DNA from: Brucella sp. BE17
GTDB lineage: Bacteria > Pseudomonadota > Alphaproteobacteria > Rhizobiales > Rhizobiaceae
DNA length: 64,000 bases
Direction: 5' to 3'
Assembly (NCBI RefSeq): GCF_039545455.1
Contig: NZ_CP154468.1
Location: 62,001 to 126,000 of the forward strand
Positions within the stretch are counted from its first letter, which is position 1. Each line of letters starts with the position of its first letter. The notes beneath the pieces were generated by a model. It did not search any database. It was given only the letters and a program-made list of their open reading frames with translations, and was not told where the DNA came from. Below, in pieces: positions 17,384 through 26,183 of the stretch. A program made the translations under genes and the position numbers.

Positions 17384-17773
17384 TCAGGCGCGGTCGGCAC
17401 GGTAAGCAATGCAGTCCACTTCTACCTTGCAATCGACCATCATACTTGACTGAACGCAAGCGCGGGCCGGTGGATTGGTGCCAAAGTATTCTGCATAGAC
17501 GCCGTTGAAGCTCCAGAAGTCGCGGGGATCGTCCAGCCAGACACCAATGCGGACAACGTCTTCCACGCCGTAACCAGCCTCGTGTAAGATGGCGATCAGA
17601 TTTTCAATAGCCTTGCGGGTTTCAGCGACGATTCCGCCGCGCACGATCTCACCATTTTCCATCGGAACCTGGCCGGAAACATGTAGCCACCCATTGGCTT
17701 CTACAGCTCTGGCGAAGGGAAGGGGCTGTCCGCCTGCACCGGTTTCCCCGGCACCGTAACGCTTTATCGTCAT
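17384..17773 (-). CDS. RidA/YjgF-family imine/enamine deaminase
   Basis: A 129-residue protein of the RidA superfamily. It has the typical GWLHVSGQVP strand and the C-terminal segment PPARACVQSSMMVDCKVEVD, in which the Arg that binds the carboxylate of imine substrates is present. RidA-type enzymes hydrolyse reactive imines and enamines formed by PLP enzymes or by amino-acid oxidases. Its place between an amino-acid importer and an IclR regulator suggests that the imported compound is an amino acid or amine that yields an imine, although no oxidase or lyase gene lies in this operon. Confidence 0.88.
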   Translation of the reverse strand: MTIKRYGAGETGAGGQPLPFARAVEANGWLHVSGQVPMENGEIVRGGIVAETRKAIENLIAILHEAGYGVEDVVRIGVWLDDPRDFWSFNGVYAEYFGTNPPARACVQSSMMVDCKVEVDCIAYRADRA

Positions 17774-17788
17774 TGCACTTTCCCTTTT

Positions 17789-18559
17789 TTAGTTGAAACT
17801 GGATGTCTTGAGAAATTCAGCAAGCCGTTCGGATTTCGGCCTGATGAACATCTCTTTAGGGTCGCCCTCTTCACAGATGATGCCCTGATTCATGAAAATC
17901 ACGCGGCTGGAAACCTCGTATGCGAAGCGCATTTCATGGGTGACGAGCAACATGCTCATGCCGTCTGCAGCCAGGCCCTTGATGACCTGCAGCACTTCAC
18001 CGACCAGCTCAGGGTCGAGTGCCGACGTTACTTCGTCGAACAGCATCAGTTGTGGCGACATGGCAATGGCGCGGGCAATCGCGACGCGCTGCTGCTGGCC
18101 GCCCGACAGCTGGCCGGGGAAATGGCCACCACGTGAACCGAGGCCCACGCGCTCAAGCCACTTTTCGCCGATGGTTCGGGCTTCATCGCGGCTCATTTTC
18201 TTGACCTTGATCAGGCCGAGCATGACGTTCTGTAGCGCTGTCATGTGGGGGAAGAGGTTGAATTGCTGGAAAGCCATGCCTGTCATGGCGCGCTGGCGGG
18301 CAATTTCTTTTTCGCTTTTCCGCTTGCGGGTGCTGCCGGAATATTCGTAACCGATCTCTTCCCCCGCCAGGCGGATGTGTCCGCCCTCGAACTCTTCCAG
18401 CATATTGATGCAACGAAGCATTGTTGTCTTGCCGGAGCCGGAAGAGCCGATGATCGAGATGACTTCGCCCTCATGCATTGTGGTGTCGACGCCTTTTAAG
18501 ACTTCAAGCGGGCCATATTGCTTTCGCAGTCCCTGGATTTCGAGAAGTATTTTGCTCAT
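17789..18559 (-). CDS. Polar amino-acid ABC transporter ATPase (GlnQ/HisP type)
   Basis: A 256-residue ATPase. It has Walker [11 protein letters not shown]-loop [13 protein letters not shown], signature [14 protein letters not shown] and Walker [15 protein letters not shown]. Walker B has Val (DEVTSALD) instead of the common Pro, a frequent variant in this family. The open frame runs 86 codons further upstream into the permease gene, but homology starts at [20 protein letters not shown] (ATG 18559), 11 bases after the permease stop. It works with the two permeases and binding protein just upstream. Confidence 0.92.
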   Translation of the reverse strand: MSKILLEIQGLRKQYGPLEVLKGVDTTMHEGEVISIIGSSGSGKTTMLRCINMLEEFEGGHIRLAGEEIGYEYSGSTRKRKSEKEIARQRAMTGMAFQQFNLFPHMTALQNVMLGLIKVKKMSRDEARTIGEKWLERVGLGSRGGHFPGQLSGGQQQRVAIARAIAMSPQLMLFDEVTSALDPELVGEVLQVIKGLAADGMSMLLVTHEMRFAYEVSSRVIFMNQGIICEEGDPKEMFIRPKSERLAEFLKTSSFN

Positions 18560-18570
18560 GACATGCGGCC

Positions 18571-19236
18571 TCAGGACGGGACAGCGGTCTTGCGTTCGAC
18601 GTATTTGCCAAAGCGCTCGATGCTGTAGTTGATGACGAAATAGAGAAGCCCGGCGAAGAAATAGAACTGCAGGCTCATGAAATTGCGCGAGATGATCTCT
18701 TGCGTACGCAGCAGAAGCTCGGCAACGCCGATGACTGAAAGCAGCGTCGAGGCCTTGACCATCTCTGCTGCTGTGTTGACCCAAGCCGGCAGGAACTGCC
18801 GTAATGCCTGCGGCCACAGCACAGAGGTAAAGGTCTGGCTGAAGGTCAGGCCGATCGCCTTGGCGGCTTCAGTCTGACCCTTGGGAATAGCCTGCAGGCC
18901 ACCTCGGACAATTTCGCCGACATGGGAGGAACAGAAGATGGCGAGAGCAAACACGCCCGCCTGAAACGGTCCGAGCGCGATGCCGACAGCTGACAGTACA
19001 TAATAGCTGGCCAAAACCAGCACAAGAACCGGCGTACCGCGGATGAAGTCAGTATAGGCACGGACGAAAAAGCGCAGCACACGATTGCCGTAGACCAGCG
19101 AGAGGCCGACAAACACACCGAGCACGGAGCCTGCAAGGATTGCCAGAAGCGAGATCGATACCGTGACACCGAGGCCTTTGAGGATGACGTAACGCGCCAG
19201 CCAGACCTGATCAAAGAAAGCGGAAAAATCCATCAT
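18571..19236 (-). CDS. Polar amino-acid ABC transporter permease (HisM/GlnP type), second
   Basis: A 221-residue permease of the His/Glu/Gln/Arg opine family. It has the EAA-loop region [21 protein letters not shown] and the [18 protein letters not shown] segment that contacts the ATPase. It is four bases from the first permease and 11 bases before the ATPase gene, so all are on one transcript. ATG at 19233 is an equally good start. Confidence 0.92.
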   Translation of the reverse strand: MMDFSAFFDQVWLARYVILKGLGVTVSISLLAILAGSVLGVFVGLSLVYGNRVLRFFVRAYTDFIRGTPVLVLVLASYYVLSAVGIALGPFQAGVFALAIFCSSHVGEIVRGGLQAIPKGQTEAAKAIGLTFSQTFTSVLWPQALRQFLPAWVNTAAEMVKASTLLSVIGVAELLLRTQEIISRNFMSLQFYFFAGLLYFVINYSIERFGKYVERKTAVPS

Positions 19237-19240
19237 GACA

Positions 19241-19903
19241 TCACCTCGGGACAGTCAGACGGCGCTCGACAAAACGCATCAGCGCGGCGAGCACAAAACA
19301 GGTGGTGACGTAAAGACCCGATACGACGATCCAAGTCTCGACGATACGGAACGTCTCGACATTGATCTTACGTGCTTCGAAGGTCAGTTCCGGCACGGCG
19401 ATAGCGGCAGCAAGCGATGTGTCCTTGAACAGCGAAATGATCGTCGACGACAGGGATGGCAACACATTGCGGAACATCAGCGGTGCGATGATCGACGTGC
19501 GGATCTGCATAGGTGTTAAACCGATGGCGAGACCGGCTTCCGTCAAACCACGCGGGATAGACAACAGGCCAGCGCGAAATACCTCGGCCAGATAGGCTCC
19601 AGAATAGATCGCCAGGACTGCAACGAAACTTTCGATCTTGCCAAGCCGCACGCCAAGCTGCGGCAAGGCGAAATAGGCAAACAGCACCAGCACGAGGATC
19701 GGTAGGTTGCGAATGATCGTGACGTAGGTCGCAGCCGGAGCTTTGATCCAGACATTCTTCGAAATCAGCGCGAAAGCGACAAGCAAACCGATCAGCGCGC
19801 CGATCAGAATGGCAACAAAAGCAAGGCCGAGACTGAGCAGAAGACCTGCAAGAAGCTGGTCGAAACTGCGCCAGACGGCGGCAAAATTGAGCGTGTAGCC
19901 CAT
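19241..19903 (-). CDS. Polar amino-acid ABC transporter permease, first
   Basis: A 220-residue permease paired with the gene at 18571-19236. The conserved coupling segment reads LLSIPRGLTEAGLAIGLTPM followed by a hydrophobic tail, and the N-terminal part YVTIIRNLPILVLVLFAYF is typical of the HisQ/HisM group. It is 78 bp downstream of the binding-protein gene, and the gap carries a stem-loop. Confidence 0.92.
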   Translation of the reverse strand: MGYTLNFAAVWRSFDQLLAGLLLSLGLAFVAILIGALIGLLVAFALISKNVWIKAPAATYVTIIRNLPILVLVLFAYFALPQLGVRLGKIESFVAVLAIYSGAYLAEVFRAGLLSIPRGLTEAGLAIGLTPMQIRTSIIAPLMFRNVLPSLSSTIISLFKDTSLAAAIAVPELTFEARKINVETFRIVETWIVVSGLYVTTCFVLAALMRFVERRLTVPR

Positions 19904-19935
19904 GGCGTCATCCTGCCATAGTAGTAGAGCGAGCA

Positions 19936-19960
19936 GGACGAAGAGCTCAGCTCTTCGTCC
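19936..19960 (-). other. Intercistronic stem-loop after the amino-acid binding-protein gene
   Basis: Arms GGACGAAGAG (19936-19945) and CTCTTCGTCC (19951-19960) pair perfectly around CTCAG. The hairpin lies in the 78-bp gap between binding-protein and permease genes. There is no T-run on the transcribed strand. This is the classical position of elements that keep binding-protein mRNA in excess of membrane-component mRNA. Confidence 0.65.
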
Positions 19961-19981
19961 ATATGAGACAAGCCGGTGGGC

Positions 19982-20824
19982 TTACTTGTATTCGACAGGG
20001 AAGCCGATTTCTGGCGGCGTCAGTTCCTTGCCGAACCATGTCTTGTAGGAGTCGGCATAGAAATCGAACTCGACGCCGGTCATCGCTTCATGCAGAGCCG
20101 TGTTGACGAAGTTCAGCCAATCCTGGTCGCCACGCTTAACGCCGCAAGCGTAAGTTTGCGGGTTCCAACCATAGCCGGCATCCTTGTAACGCCCCTCGTT
20201 CTGGGTCATGTACCAGCTAAGCGACGACTGGTCGGTGGCGGCAGCGTCGGAGCGACCGGATTCCAGCGCCTGATAGATCAGGTCAACGGATTCGTACTGG
20301 TCAACCTTTGCATCCGGCAAGGCTGCATGAACCATGGCTTCAGCGTAGACGTTTTGCAAAACAGAGATGGTGACGGAAGACCCAGCTGCCTTCAACGCTT
20401 CATAATCAGCGTATTTGCCGTTTGCCTTGAGCATCAGGCCAACGCCTTCACGGTAGTAAGGAATGGTGAAGGCGATTTGCTGCGCGCGTTCGCCGGTCAC
20501 GGTCATGAACTGGCAGGTCAGGTCAACCTTGTTGGTGGTGATGTTTGGAATACGGGCGTCGGAAGACTGATTGACATATTCAATCTTGTTTGGATCGCCA
20601 AACAGGGCCTTGGCGACGATGCGGCCCATATCAACGTCAAAGCCCTGCAGCTTGTCATCAGCGCTCTTGAAGTGCCAAGGCGCGTTCGTGCTCCCGGTGC
20701 CCAGAACGAGGTGGCCGCGAGCAAGCACTTCATCGAGTTTGCTGCCGTCGGCGAGAACCGGTGTGGTGGAAAGGAATGTGGCGGCAACCAGAGACATGAT
20801 GCCGGTGCGGAAAGAAATGGTCAT
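19982..20824 (-). CDS. Polar amino-acid ABC transporter substrate-binding protein
   Basis: A 280-residue family-3 binding protein. The signal peptide is MTISFRTGIMSLVAATFLST through TPVLA-DG. The mature domain starts LDEVLARGHLVLGTGSTNAP and has GFDVDMGRIVAKALFG and the DLTCQFMTVTGERAQQIAFT segment that closes over the ligand's amino-acid groups. It is the first gene of a six-gene operon (binding protein, two permeases, ATPase, RidA, IclR). The ligand is unknown; the RidA neighbour hints at an amino acid that gives reactive imines. Confidence 0.92.
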   Translation of the reverse strand: MTISFRTGIMSLVAATFLSTTPVLADGSKLDEVLARGHLVLGTGSTNAPWHFKSADDKLQGFDVDMGRIVAKALFGDPNKIEYVNQSSDARIPNITTNKVDLTCQFMTVTGERAQQIAFTIPYYREGVGLMLKANGKYADYEALKAAGSSVTISVLQNVYAEAMVHAALPDAKVDQYESVDLIYQALESGRSDAAATDQSSLSWYMTQNEGRYKDAGYGWNPQTYACGVKRGDQDWLNFVNTALHEAMTGVEFDFYADSYKTWFGKELTPPEIGFPVEYK

Positions 20825-21715
20825 TGCGTTCCCCTATGAACTGGACACTGCTTTGAATCCAATATAATGGACACATGTCTGTTTTACTGGATCGCCCTAT
20901 CAGGTATCATAGAGAATGTCTTGTCAAGAGGCCGTAGCTTATAATTGGTGCGGCGCCGTGAAGTGATGTTTTTTGCAAAAACCTCCTACTTGGAAGCATC
21001 GAGGAATTTATACCATTCTCACCCAGCGACATTGACGTAGCCAACCCCTAAGAAAATTGCTTCGATCCCTACATAAATTGCTGGTTAACACCGTGCGTAG
21101 CTCTATAAGCTTCGCTCTTAGAGCAGATCATAGCTTTGAACTGTTGACCGACCTCGTAGCAGCATTATGGGTGTCAAAGGCACTCTTCAGTGACAACTCA
21201 CGTCCGTGCATCGTAGGGTGGGGCAGACATGAAAAATTGGCGAAAGAAACCAACAATGAATGTCAGTCGCGGCCAGTCATTTGCAGTCGCCCTAACACGA
21301 TCCCGCAAGTCCTTTGGATTTAAGATATCAGCAGAGGCTTTTGACGGTTTTTTGCAAGAAGCAACATAATCGGATACCCTTACAATGGGCATTATGCGCA
21401 TGGGGAAGCTTTTCGAAAAAATCTAGCAGCGGGTGAGCTTGCTCAGAAGCTTGATGTGAACTGCTTTGCGTCTGAAATCGTCAGGATGTAGCGCTGCGAT
21501 AAGTCTTCTCCTTGATGACAAATGTTTATTCGAGAAGACGGAAACAATATGCGACTGGTTCGATATCACTTTTTTGAATACTCTAATTATGATTTATATG
21601 GATTTTCAGATTCGACTTGTTTTCTCGTTTTGAGGCATTTTCAGGTTGAACTGCTCCGCCTGTTCACCAAAATGACTTTAGGGGTGCTCAAACTTGGATT
21701 GCAGGACGTTAACAA
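20825..21715. other. 891-bp intergenic region with direct repeat near the amino-acid importer promoter
   Basis: This gap lies between the divergent amino-acid binding-protein and LacI genes. TGGACAC occurs twice as a direct repeat at 20842-20848 and 20868-20874, close to the binding-protein start, and could be a regulator site. Around 21100-21125 an imperfect hairpin (GCTCTA/TAGAGC) is visible. Several short open frames show no family similarity and are interrupted. It may be eroded sequence next to an acquired block. Confidence 0.4.
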
Positions 21716-22759
21716 TTGAAAAACGCTAAGCGACGTACGACTGCTCAGGACGTAGCGCAGTTCGCCGGAACCTCTCAATCTGCGGTCAGCAGAGTTTTCA
21801 CCCCCGGTGCCAGCGTTTCAACGGAGTTGCGAAAGCGTATCCTTAAAGCCGCCAATGAGTTGGGCTATCGGCCAAACGCCTTTGCACGTTCGCTTATCAC
21901 CCGCCGCTCCGGCATGGTTGCCGTCACAATGGCGATGATGCACAATCCCTATAATGCGAAACTGATCGAAGTTTTAACCAGTCGGTTACAGGATCAGGGC
22001 TATCAGGTTCTGCTATTTTCAGCGCCTCATGGTTCAAGTGCGAGTCTGCTGCTCGAACAGATCATGCAATATCAGGTTGAGGCCGTTATTCTGGGTTCGA
22101 CAGGCTTGTCACCTTTGCAAACCAGCGAGTGCCAGCTGGCTGGCGTGCCGATTATCATGTTTAATCCATCGCTGGAAGATACAGGCATTTCGATGGTTCT
22201 CGGTGAAAACGAGAGAGCCGGTGAAATGATTGGCGATTTTCTAGTCAAGGGTGGTCACAAAAGGATGGCTTTTGTCAGCGGACATGAAGGTACCGTGGGA
22301 AGCCATCATCGTGAGGTGGGCTTTACCCGTGCGGTTGTGAATGCTGGTCTGCCTGAACCGATCCGTGTCAATGGTGATTATGATATTCATACAACCGCAA
22401 AAGTGATGCGTGACCTTCTTAATCGCCGGGACCGGCCTGACGCTGTTTTCTGCGCGAATGATTCCACCGCAATTACTTGTCTCGACGTTGCACGATATGA
22501 GTTTGGCTTAAAAGTGCCGGATGATATTTCGATCGTTGGTTTCGATGATATGCCGCAATCGCGCCTGCCCGGTTTTGATCTCACAACCTATGCGCAGCCG
22601 GTAACCCCATTTGTTGATCTGACAATCGGGATCGTCAATGATTTTGTACGCGACCCGTCACAGGCGCCGCGACGCATCACGGTGGCTGGTGAGTTTCTGA
22701 TCAGAGGAACCGCCCGCATACCCGATGGCATGACACGCCGCCCCAAGGAAAATCTATAA
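21716..22759 (+). CDS. LacI-family transcriptional regulator
   Basis: A 347-residue LacI/GalR protein. The N-terminal HTH reads TAQDVAQFAGTSQSAVSRVF, and the hinge helix follows as LGYRPNAFARSLITRRSG. The ligand domain has the GFDDMPQSRLPGF motif. No ATG is available near the start; the TTG at 21716 with AGGA about 9 bases upstream is the likely start. It is convergent with the dimethylformamidase-like gene, from which it is separated by a bidirectional terminator, and probably regulates that operon, which holds a sugar-type ABC importer. Confidence 0.88.
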   Translation: MKNAKRRTTAQDVAQFAGTSQSAVSRVFTPGASVSTELRKRILKAANELGYRPNAFARSLITRRSGMVAVTMAMMHNPYNAKLIEVLTSRLQDQGYQVLLFSAPHGSSASLLLEQIMQYQVEAVILGSTGLSPLQTSECQLAGVPIIMFNPSLEDTGISMVLGENERAGEMIGDFLVKGGHKRMAFVSGHEGTVGSHHREVGFTRAVVNAGLPEPIRVNGDYDIHTTAKVMRDLLNRRDRPDAVFCANDSTAITCLDVARYEFGLKVPDDISIVGFDDMPQSRLPGFDLTTYAQPVTPFVDLTIGIVNDFVRDPSQAPRRITVAGEFLIRGTARIPDGMTRRPKENL

Positions 22760-22780
22760 AACCTTAATCGTGATAAGCCA

Positions 22781-22816
22781 AAAACTCCATGCGCCGGATT
22801 GGACGCATGGAGTTTT
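22781..22816. terminator. Bidirectional terminator between LacI and dimethylformamidase-like genes
   Basis: Perfect 13-bp arms AAAACTCCATGCG (22781-22793) and CGCATGGAGTTTT (22804-22816) around a 10-base loop. A-rich and T-rich ends on both sides make it work on both strands. It sits between two convergent genes. Confidence 0.85.
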
Positions 22817-22842
22817 GACATTTAGTATCTGAAGCTCTGGGC

Positions 22843-25056
22843 CTATTCAGATGTTACAAAGTGGCGGACCACATTTGCCGTGAGCGTTGAGACCGGGTTG
22901 TCATATCCATTCATGGGGAGACAACCGATCCAGCAGATCGAGCCAACAGAAAACACCGCACCACCGCCCGATATATCAAGCCAGGTCAGATCAGCCCGCA
23001 CCAAGGGGTTTTTTGAGCCACCCTGCTGCGGGAGCATATTGGTATAGTCTTCAATCACTGGCTGGAAATACTCGCTGTGATTAATGGATGAGGCCAGTAC
23101 TTCGGTTGCCGCTGGCGTGCCATGCAAATAATCCGTGTGATCAATTTCATCACCGGCGGCACCACCCAGCATCATGCCATCTTCACCCAGAAGGTCGCTT
23201 TCAACATTGTTGAATATCCAAGCTCTTGGTCCGCTGCGCGCGGTCTCGCTGATCTTATAGGGAGAGGCACGGCCCCAGCCCACAGCACCCATGCCAATGC
23301 CGGTCAAGCGATGCGGGCTGCGGCCTTTATTGCGCCACAAGCCACCTTCTTCACCGCTAAATGCGTGTACTACTTCGCCGGGGGGGGACGTCCAGTTTCT
23401 TGCACCCGTATAGCCACGGCGCACCTCGATCATATCCGGCCGGTCTGGATGATAGGTCGTGGTCCAGTAAAAGCCATTTCCGCCCAAATACATAAGATTG
23501 CCGCCATCGCCAACATAGTCCTGAATCGCATCCAGCATGCGTTCAGAAACATATTCGGGATGCGAACCTGTGATCACTACCTTATAGCCATCAAGCGCGC
23601 TGCGGCCTTCAAGATGAAGGTCTTCATCCGTTAGCACGTCAAACTCGAAACCCTGTTCGGTGAGCCAGTCCAGCAGATAAAAATCGGCAGGAAAATGCCG
23701 GTAAGAATTGTTGAGCCAATTGCGGTGGAATGGTCGAAAATTCAGCATTGGACGCAAGCGTGAGACATACGCAACACCTGCACCGTCAAGATGGTTGTCA
23801 TATATGGACAAGCCAAGTTCGGGGTGGCAGGCTACATAGAGATCGGCAGCTTGCGGCTCGACGGGTTCATTCTTCATCAAAGAGAGTTCGGCAACGCCGA
23901 TTTCACTTAAAGAATTGGTTTCATTGCCATAGGCCAGATATGTATTGGTGGGCGCGAGGAAAACCGCGCGGGCTTTCCGGCTATTGATGGATGGACGCAC
24001 ATAGAATGGAATCCAGTCTTCAGCGCCGCCGTCAAATATTTTCAGGGCATAGACGCCGCTTTTCCAGCTATCGCCAATTGGAAGGCTAAGGCTTTTTTCC
24101 CAATCACCGCCGGCGACCATGTCGGCATGAAACAAAATCGCATCATATTCATGCGGGGCAATTTTATAGTGATTGTGGCGGCCGCTCCATTCCGGGCCAG
24201 TGACGGCACGCATCGGTGCATTGACCAGCGTTGCCGTTGGACCGCCCTCAATCTGGTTTGAAATATCAAACCGTCGGGGCTCCACACCAAAGGACCATGC
24301 TGCCCAAACAGCTGTGCCCAGAACATTGGAAAGGTCATTGCCGCGCAAAATCTGACTTACCTGCGAAGCATTGGCTGCGCCACTGGCAAGCGACAGAGAA
24401 GCAATCTTGCCGGTAAAATGGTTTGCGACAATCGTCTCACGCTGCTCTGCGGCCAGAATAACAATCTGACCTTTTTCGTGACCCAGCAGACTGTCGGCAT
24501 TCGTGTATTCCATCACATCCAGCGGCAGCGAATAGCTGGCACGCGAAACACTGCGCAACGCGATACGGATCACGGATCCTTCAAGAGTGATAACAACCCG
24601 GTACCAGGCAAGCGTGGATAATGTTTGAGACAACTCACCCACAACCCGGCCTGCAATGACAAGCTGAAGCTTTGCATTCTCAATACGCAACGCAAGAGCA
24701 CGGCCGATAGAAAGAAGGGTCTGTGTGCTCCTGCCTTCGAGAATTGTCGGCAGAAAAGCAAAGCTGATCGTCGTTTCCCGCTGGCAGAGCAGGCCGCGCT
24801 CATCCTGAAACGTCAGATAAGACCCGATTGACGATAGCTGAAGCTTACCCGGATAGGATTTTGCAAGCGGTGCTTCAACGCGGAACAGTTTTTTACCCGG
24901 CGCGCCTTCACGATCATCGATACTTTGAATACGCCAAACTTCCGCCTCGTATGAGCCATTGGGTGCACTGATATAAAAATTGAGTTCTTCGCCAGCACGG
25001 GCGCTGAGCCGGTCCGAATAACCCATAATCTGGTGCGGTTTAATTGCGGTGGGCAT
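22843..25056 (-). CDS. N,N-dimethylformamidase large (beta) subunit homologue
   Basis: A 737-residue protein similar along its length to the large subunit of N,N-dimethylformamidase (DmfA2, about 760 residues). An N-terminal concanavalin-like beta domain (about 60-230) precedes the catalytic half. Motifs matching the mononuclear-iron site are Tyr376 in NTYLAYGNET, Tyr419 in LSIYDNHLDGAG, and His499/Glu501 in GSHPEY. In Paracoccus DMFase the iron is held by two Tyr and one Glu with a nearby His. No gene for the small subunit is seen. It is the last gene of a sugar-type ABC operon, so a natural amide or glycosyl-amide substrate is possible. Start chosen at 25056 (MPTAIKPHQIMGYSDRLSAR). Confidence 0.85.
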   Translation of the reverse strand: MPTAIKPHQIMGYSDRLSARAGEELNFYISAPNGSYEAEVWRIQSIDDREGAPGKKLFRVEAPLAKSYPGKLQLSSIGSYLTFQDERGLLCQRETTISFAFLPTILEGRSTQTLLSIGRALALRIENAKLQLVIAGRVVGELSQTLSTLAWYRVVITLEGSVIRIALRSVSRASYSLPLDVMEYTNADSLLGHEKGQIVILAAEQRETIVANHFTGKIASLSLASGAANASQVSQILRGNDLSNVLGTAVWAAWSFGVEPRRFDISNQIEGGPTATLVNAPMRAVTGPEWSGRHNHYKIAPHEYDAILFHADMVAGGDWEKSLSLPIGDSWKSGVYALKIFDGGAEDWIPFYVRPSINSRKARAVFLAPTNTYLAYGNETNSLSEIGVAELSLMKNEPVEPQAADLYVACHPELGLSIYDNHLDGAGVAYVSRLRPMLNFRPFHRNWLNNSYRHFPADFYLLDWLTEQGFEFDVLTDEDLHLEGRSALDGYKVVITGSHPEYVSERMLDAIQDYVGDGGNLMYLGGNGFYWTTTYHPDRPDMIEVRRGYTGARNWTSPPGEVVHAFSGEEGGLWRNKGRSPHRLTGIGMGAVGWGRASPYKISETARSGPRAWIFNNVESDLLGEDGMMLGGAAGDEIDHTDYLHGTPAATEVLASSINHSEYFQPVIEDYTNMLPQQGGSKNPLVRADLTWLDISGGGAVFSVGSICWIGCLPMNGYDNPVSTLTANVVRHFVTSE

Positions 25057-25078
25057 GAGATGATTTCTTTTCTTTAGA

Positions 25079-25116
25079 CTGTCCTCAGAGTGTGCAGTTA
25101 AGAACTCTGAGGACAG
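25079..25116 (-). other. Stem-loop 1 between ABC permease and dimethylformamidase-like gene
   Basis: Perfect 13-bp arms CTGTCCTCAGAGT (25079-25091) and ACTCTGAGGACAG (25104-25116) with a 12-base loop. It lies in the 125-bp leader of the enzyme gene, within the same operon. No T-run follows on the transcribed strand except a weak CTTTTC tract, so partial termination or mRNA protection are both possible. Confidence 0.65.
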
Positions 25117-25130
25117 GCATGAAAACCAGA

Positions 25131-25170
25131 TAGAGCGGCGCGGTTTATGCGCCACATAAAGACCGCTCTA
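25131..25170 (-). other. Stem-loop 2 in the same intercistronic gap
   Basis: Outer arms TAGAGCGG (25131-25138) and CCGCTCTA (25163-25170) enclose an inner stem TTTATG/CATAAA (25144-25149 and 25155-25160). It starts right after the permease stop codon. Together with stem-loop 1 it makes a two-hairpin spacer ahead of the dimethylformamidase-like gene. Confidence 0.6.
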
Positions 25171-25181
25171 AGCGAATAAGA

Positions 25182-26183
25182 TTAAACTGCTCTGCGTCGC
25201 AGGTTTTTGTTCAGGAAACCTGACAGGGAGACTGCAATCAGCAACATTGCACCATTGAAAAGATCCTGCACCCAAGGGGCAAAACCGAGCTGCTGAAGGC
25301 CGCTCACACCTGCGCCGAGCAGAAAGACGCCAACAAGTGTGCCCCAGACGTTGAATTTTCCGGGTGTAATGGTGGTGAGGCCGAGAAAAGCACCTGCATA
25401 GGCTGGTAGCAGATAGCCCATGGCGATCATCGGCTGGCCTGAACCGAGCTGACTGCCACTCACAATGGCCGCAAAGGCTGCAATGCCACCCGCAAGGGCA
25501 AATGCGACCGCAACCGTCTTGGTGATGTTAATGCCAATGAGCTTCGATGCCGCACGATTGTCACCGACCGCACGCATATGCCTGCCCAGCGCAGTATGCT
25601 CAAACAAAAAATAAAGGAAAATTGCTGTCATGAAGACATACCAGACAGGGAAATCAATACCAAACAGCTTGCCCTGACCAAATGTATAAAATGAGTCTGG
25701 CAGAATACCCGTTATAATTGCTCCACCTGAATAGCCCATTCCGATACCACCGAGAATGGTTGCAAGCCCCATGGTTGCGACAAAGGAACTGACATAGAGG
25801 CCTCTGATCAAGAAAGCATTGAACAGGCCCACGAGACAGCCAGCGCTCACCAGAAGCACGGCGATAAGCGGCCATGGAAGAGTGCTTTGTGACACAAGTC
25901 CAATGATGAGAACCTGACAAAGCCCCATAAGCGCTGCAAAAGACAGGTCAAACTCACCGACGATCAGCACGCCGAGAATAGATAAAGATAAAAGCGCAAT
26001 GATGGATTGCGATGTGGCAATCGATAACAGATTACGCGTAGTCAGATAGGTGTCTGGCTTGAGAAAAGCGAATGTCAGAACGAGTGCAATCACGATCAGC
26101 ACCAGGCCGTATTTTCCAGTGAGCGCCTCAAAGAGACCGCCTGAGACAAACGACTTCTTTTCAGGAATTGCGGTAGCTTTCAT
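25182..26183 (-). CDS. Sugar-type ABC transporter permease (RbsC family)
   Basis: A 333-residue permease with about nine hydrophobic segments. Family features are LGVLIVGEFDLSFAALMGL near residue 88 and RAVGDNRAASKLIGINITKT, the cytoplasmic coupling loop. It is fused end to start (TAATG-type overlap) with the ATPase gene upstream. It pairs with the ATPase and binding protein of the same operon. The substrate is unknown, but the operon also encodes a dimethylformamidase-like enzyme. Confidence 0.9.
   Translation of the reverse strand: MKATAIPEKKSFVSGGLFEALTGKYGLVLIVIALVLTFAFLKPDTYLTTRNLLSIATSQSIIALLSLSILGVLIVGEFDLSFAALMGLCQVLIIGLVSQSTLPWPLIAVLLVSAGCLVGLFNAFLIRGLYVSSFVATMGLATILGGIGMGYSGGAIITGILPDSFYTFGQGKLFGIDFPVWYVFMTAIFLYFLFEHTALGRHMRAVGDNRAASKLIGINITKTVAVAFALAGGIAAFAAIVSGSQLGSGQPMIAMGYLLPAYAGAFLGLTTITPGKFNVWGTLVGVFLLGAGVSGLQQLGFAPWVQDLFNGAMLLIAVSLSGFLNKNLRRRAV

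Noticed and set aside
21057..21719. Short open frames in the gap upstream of the LacI gene
   Set aside because: They lack ribosome sites and recognisable similarity and overlap each other on both strands.
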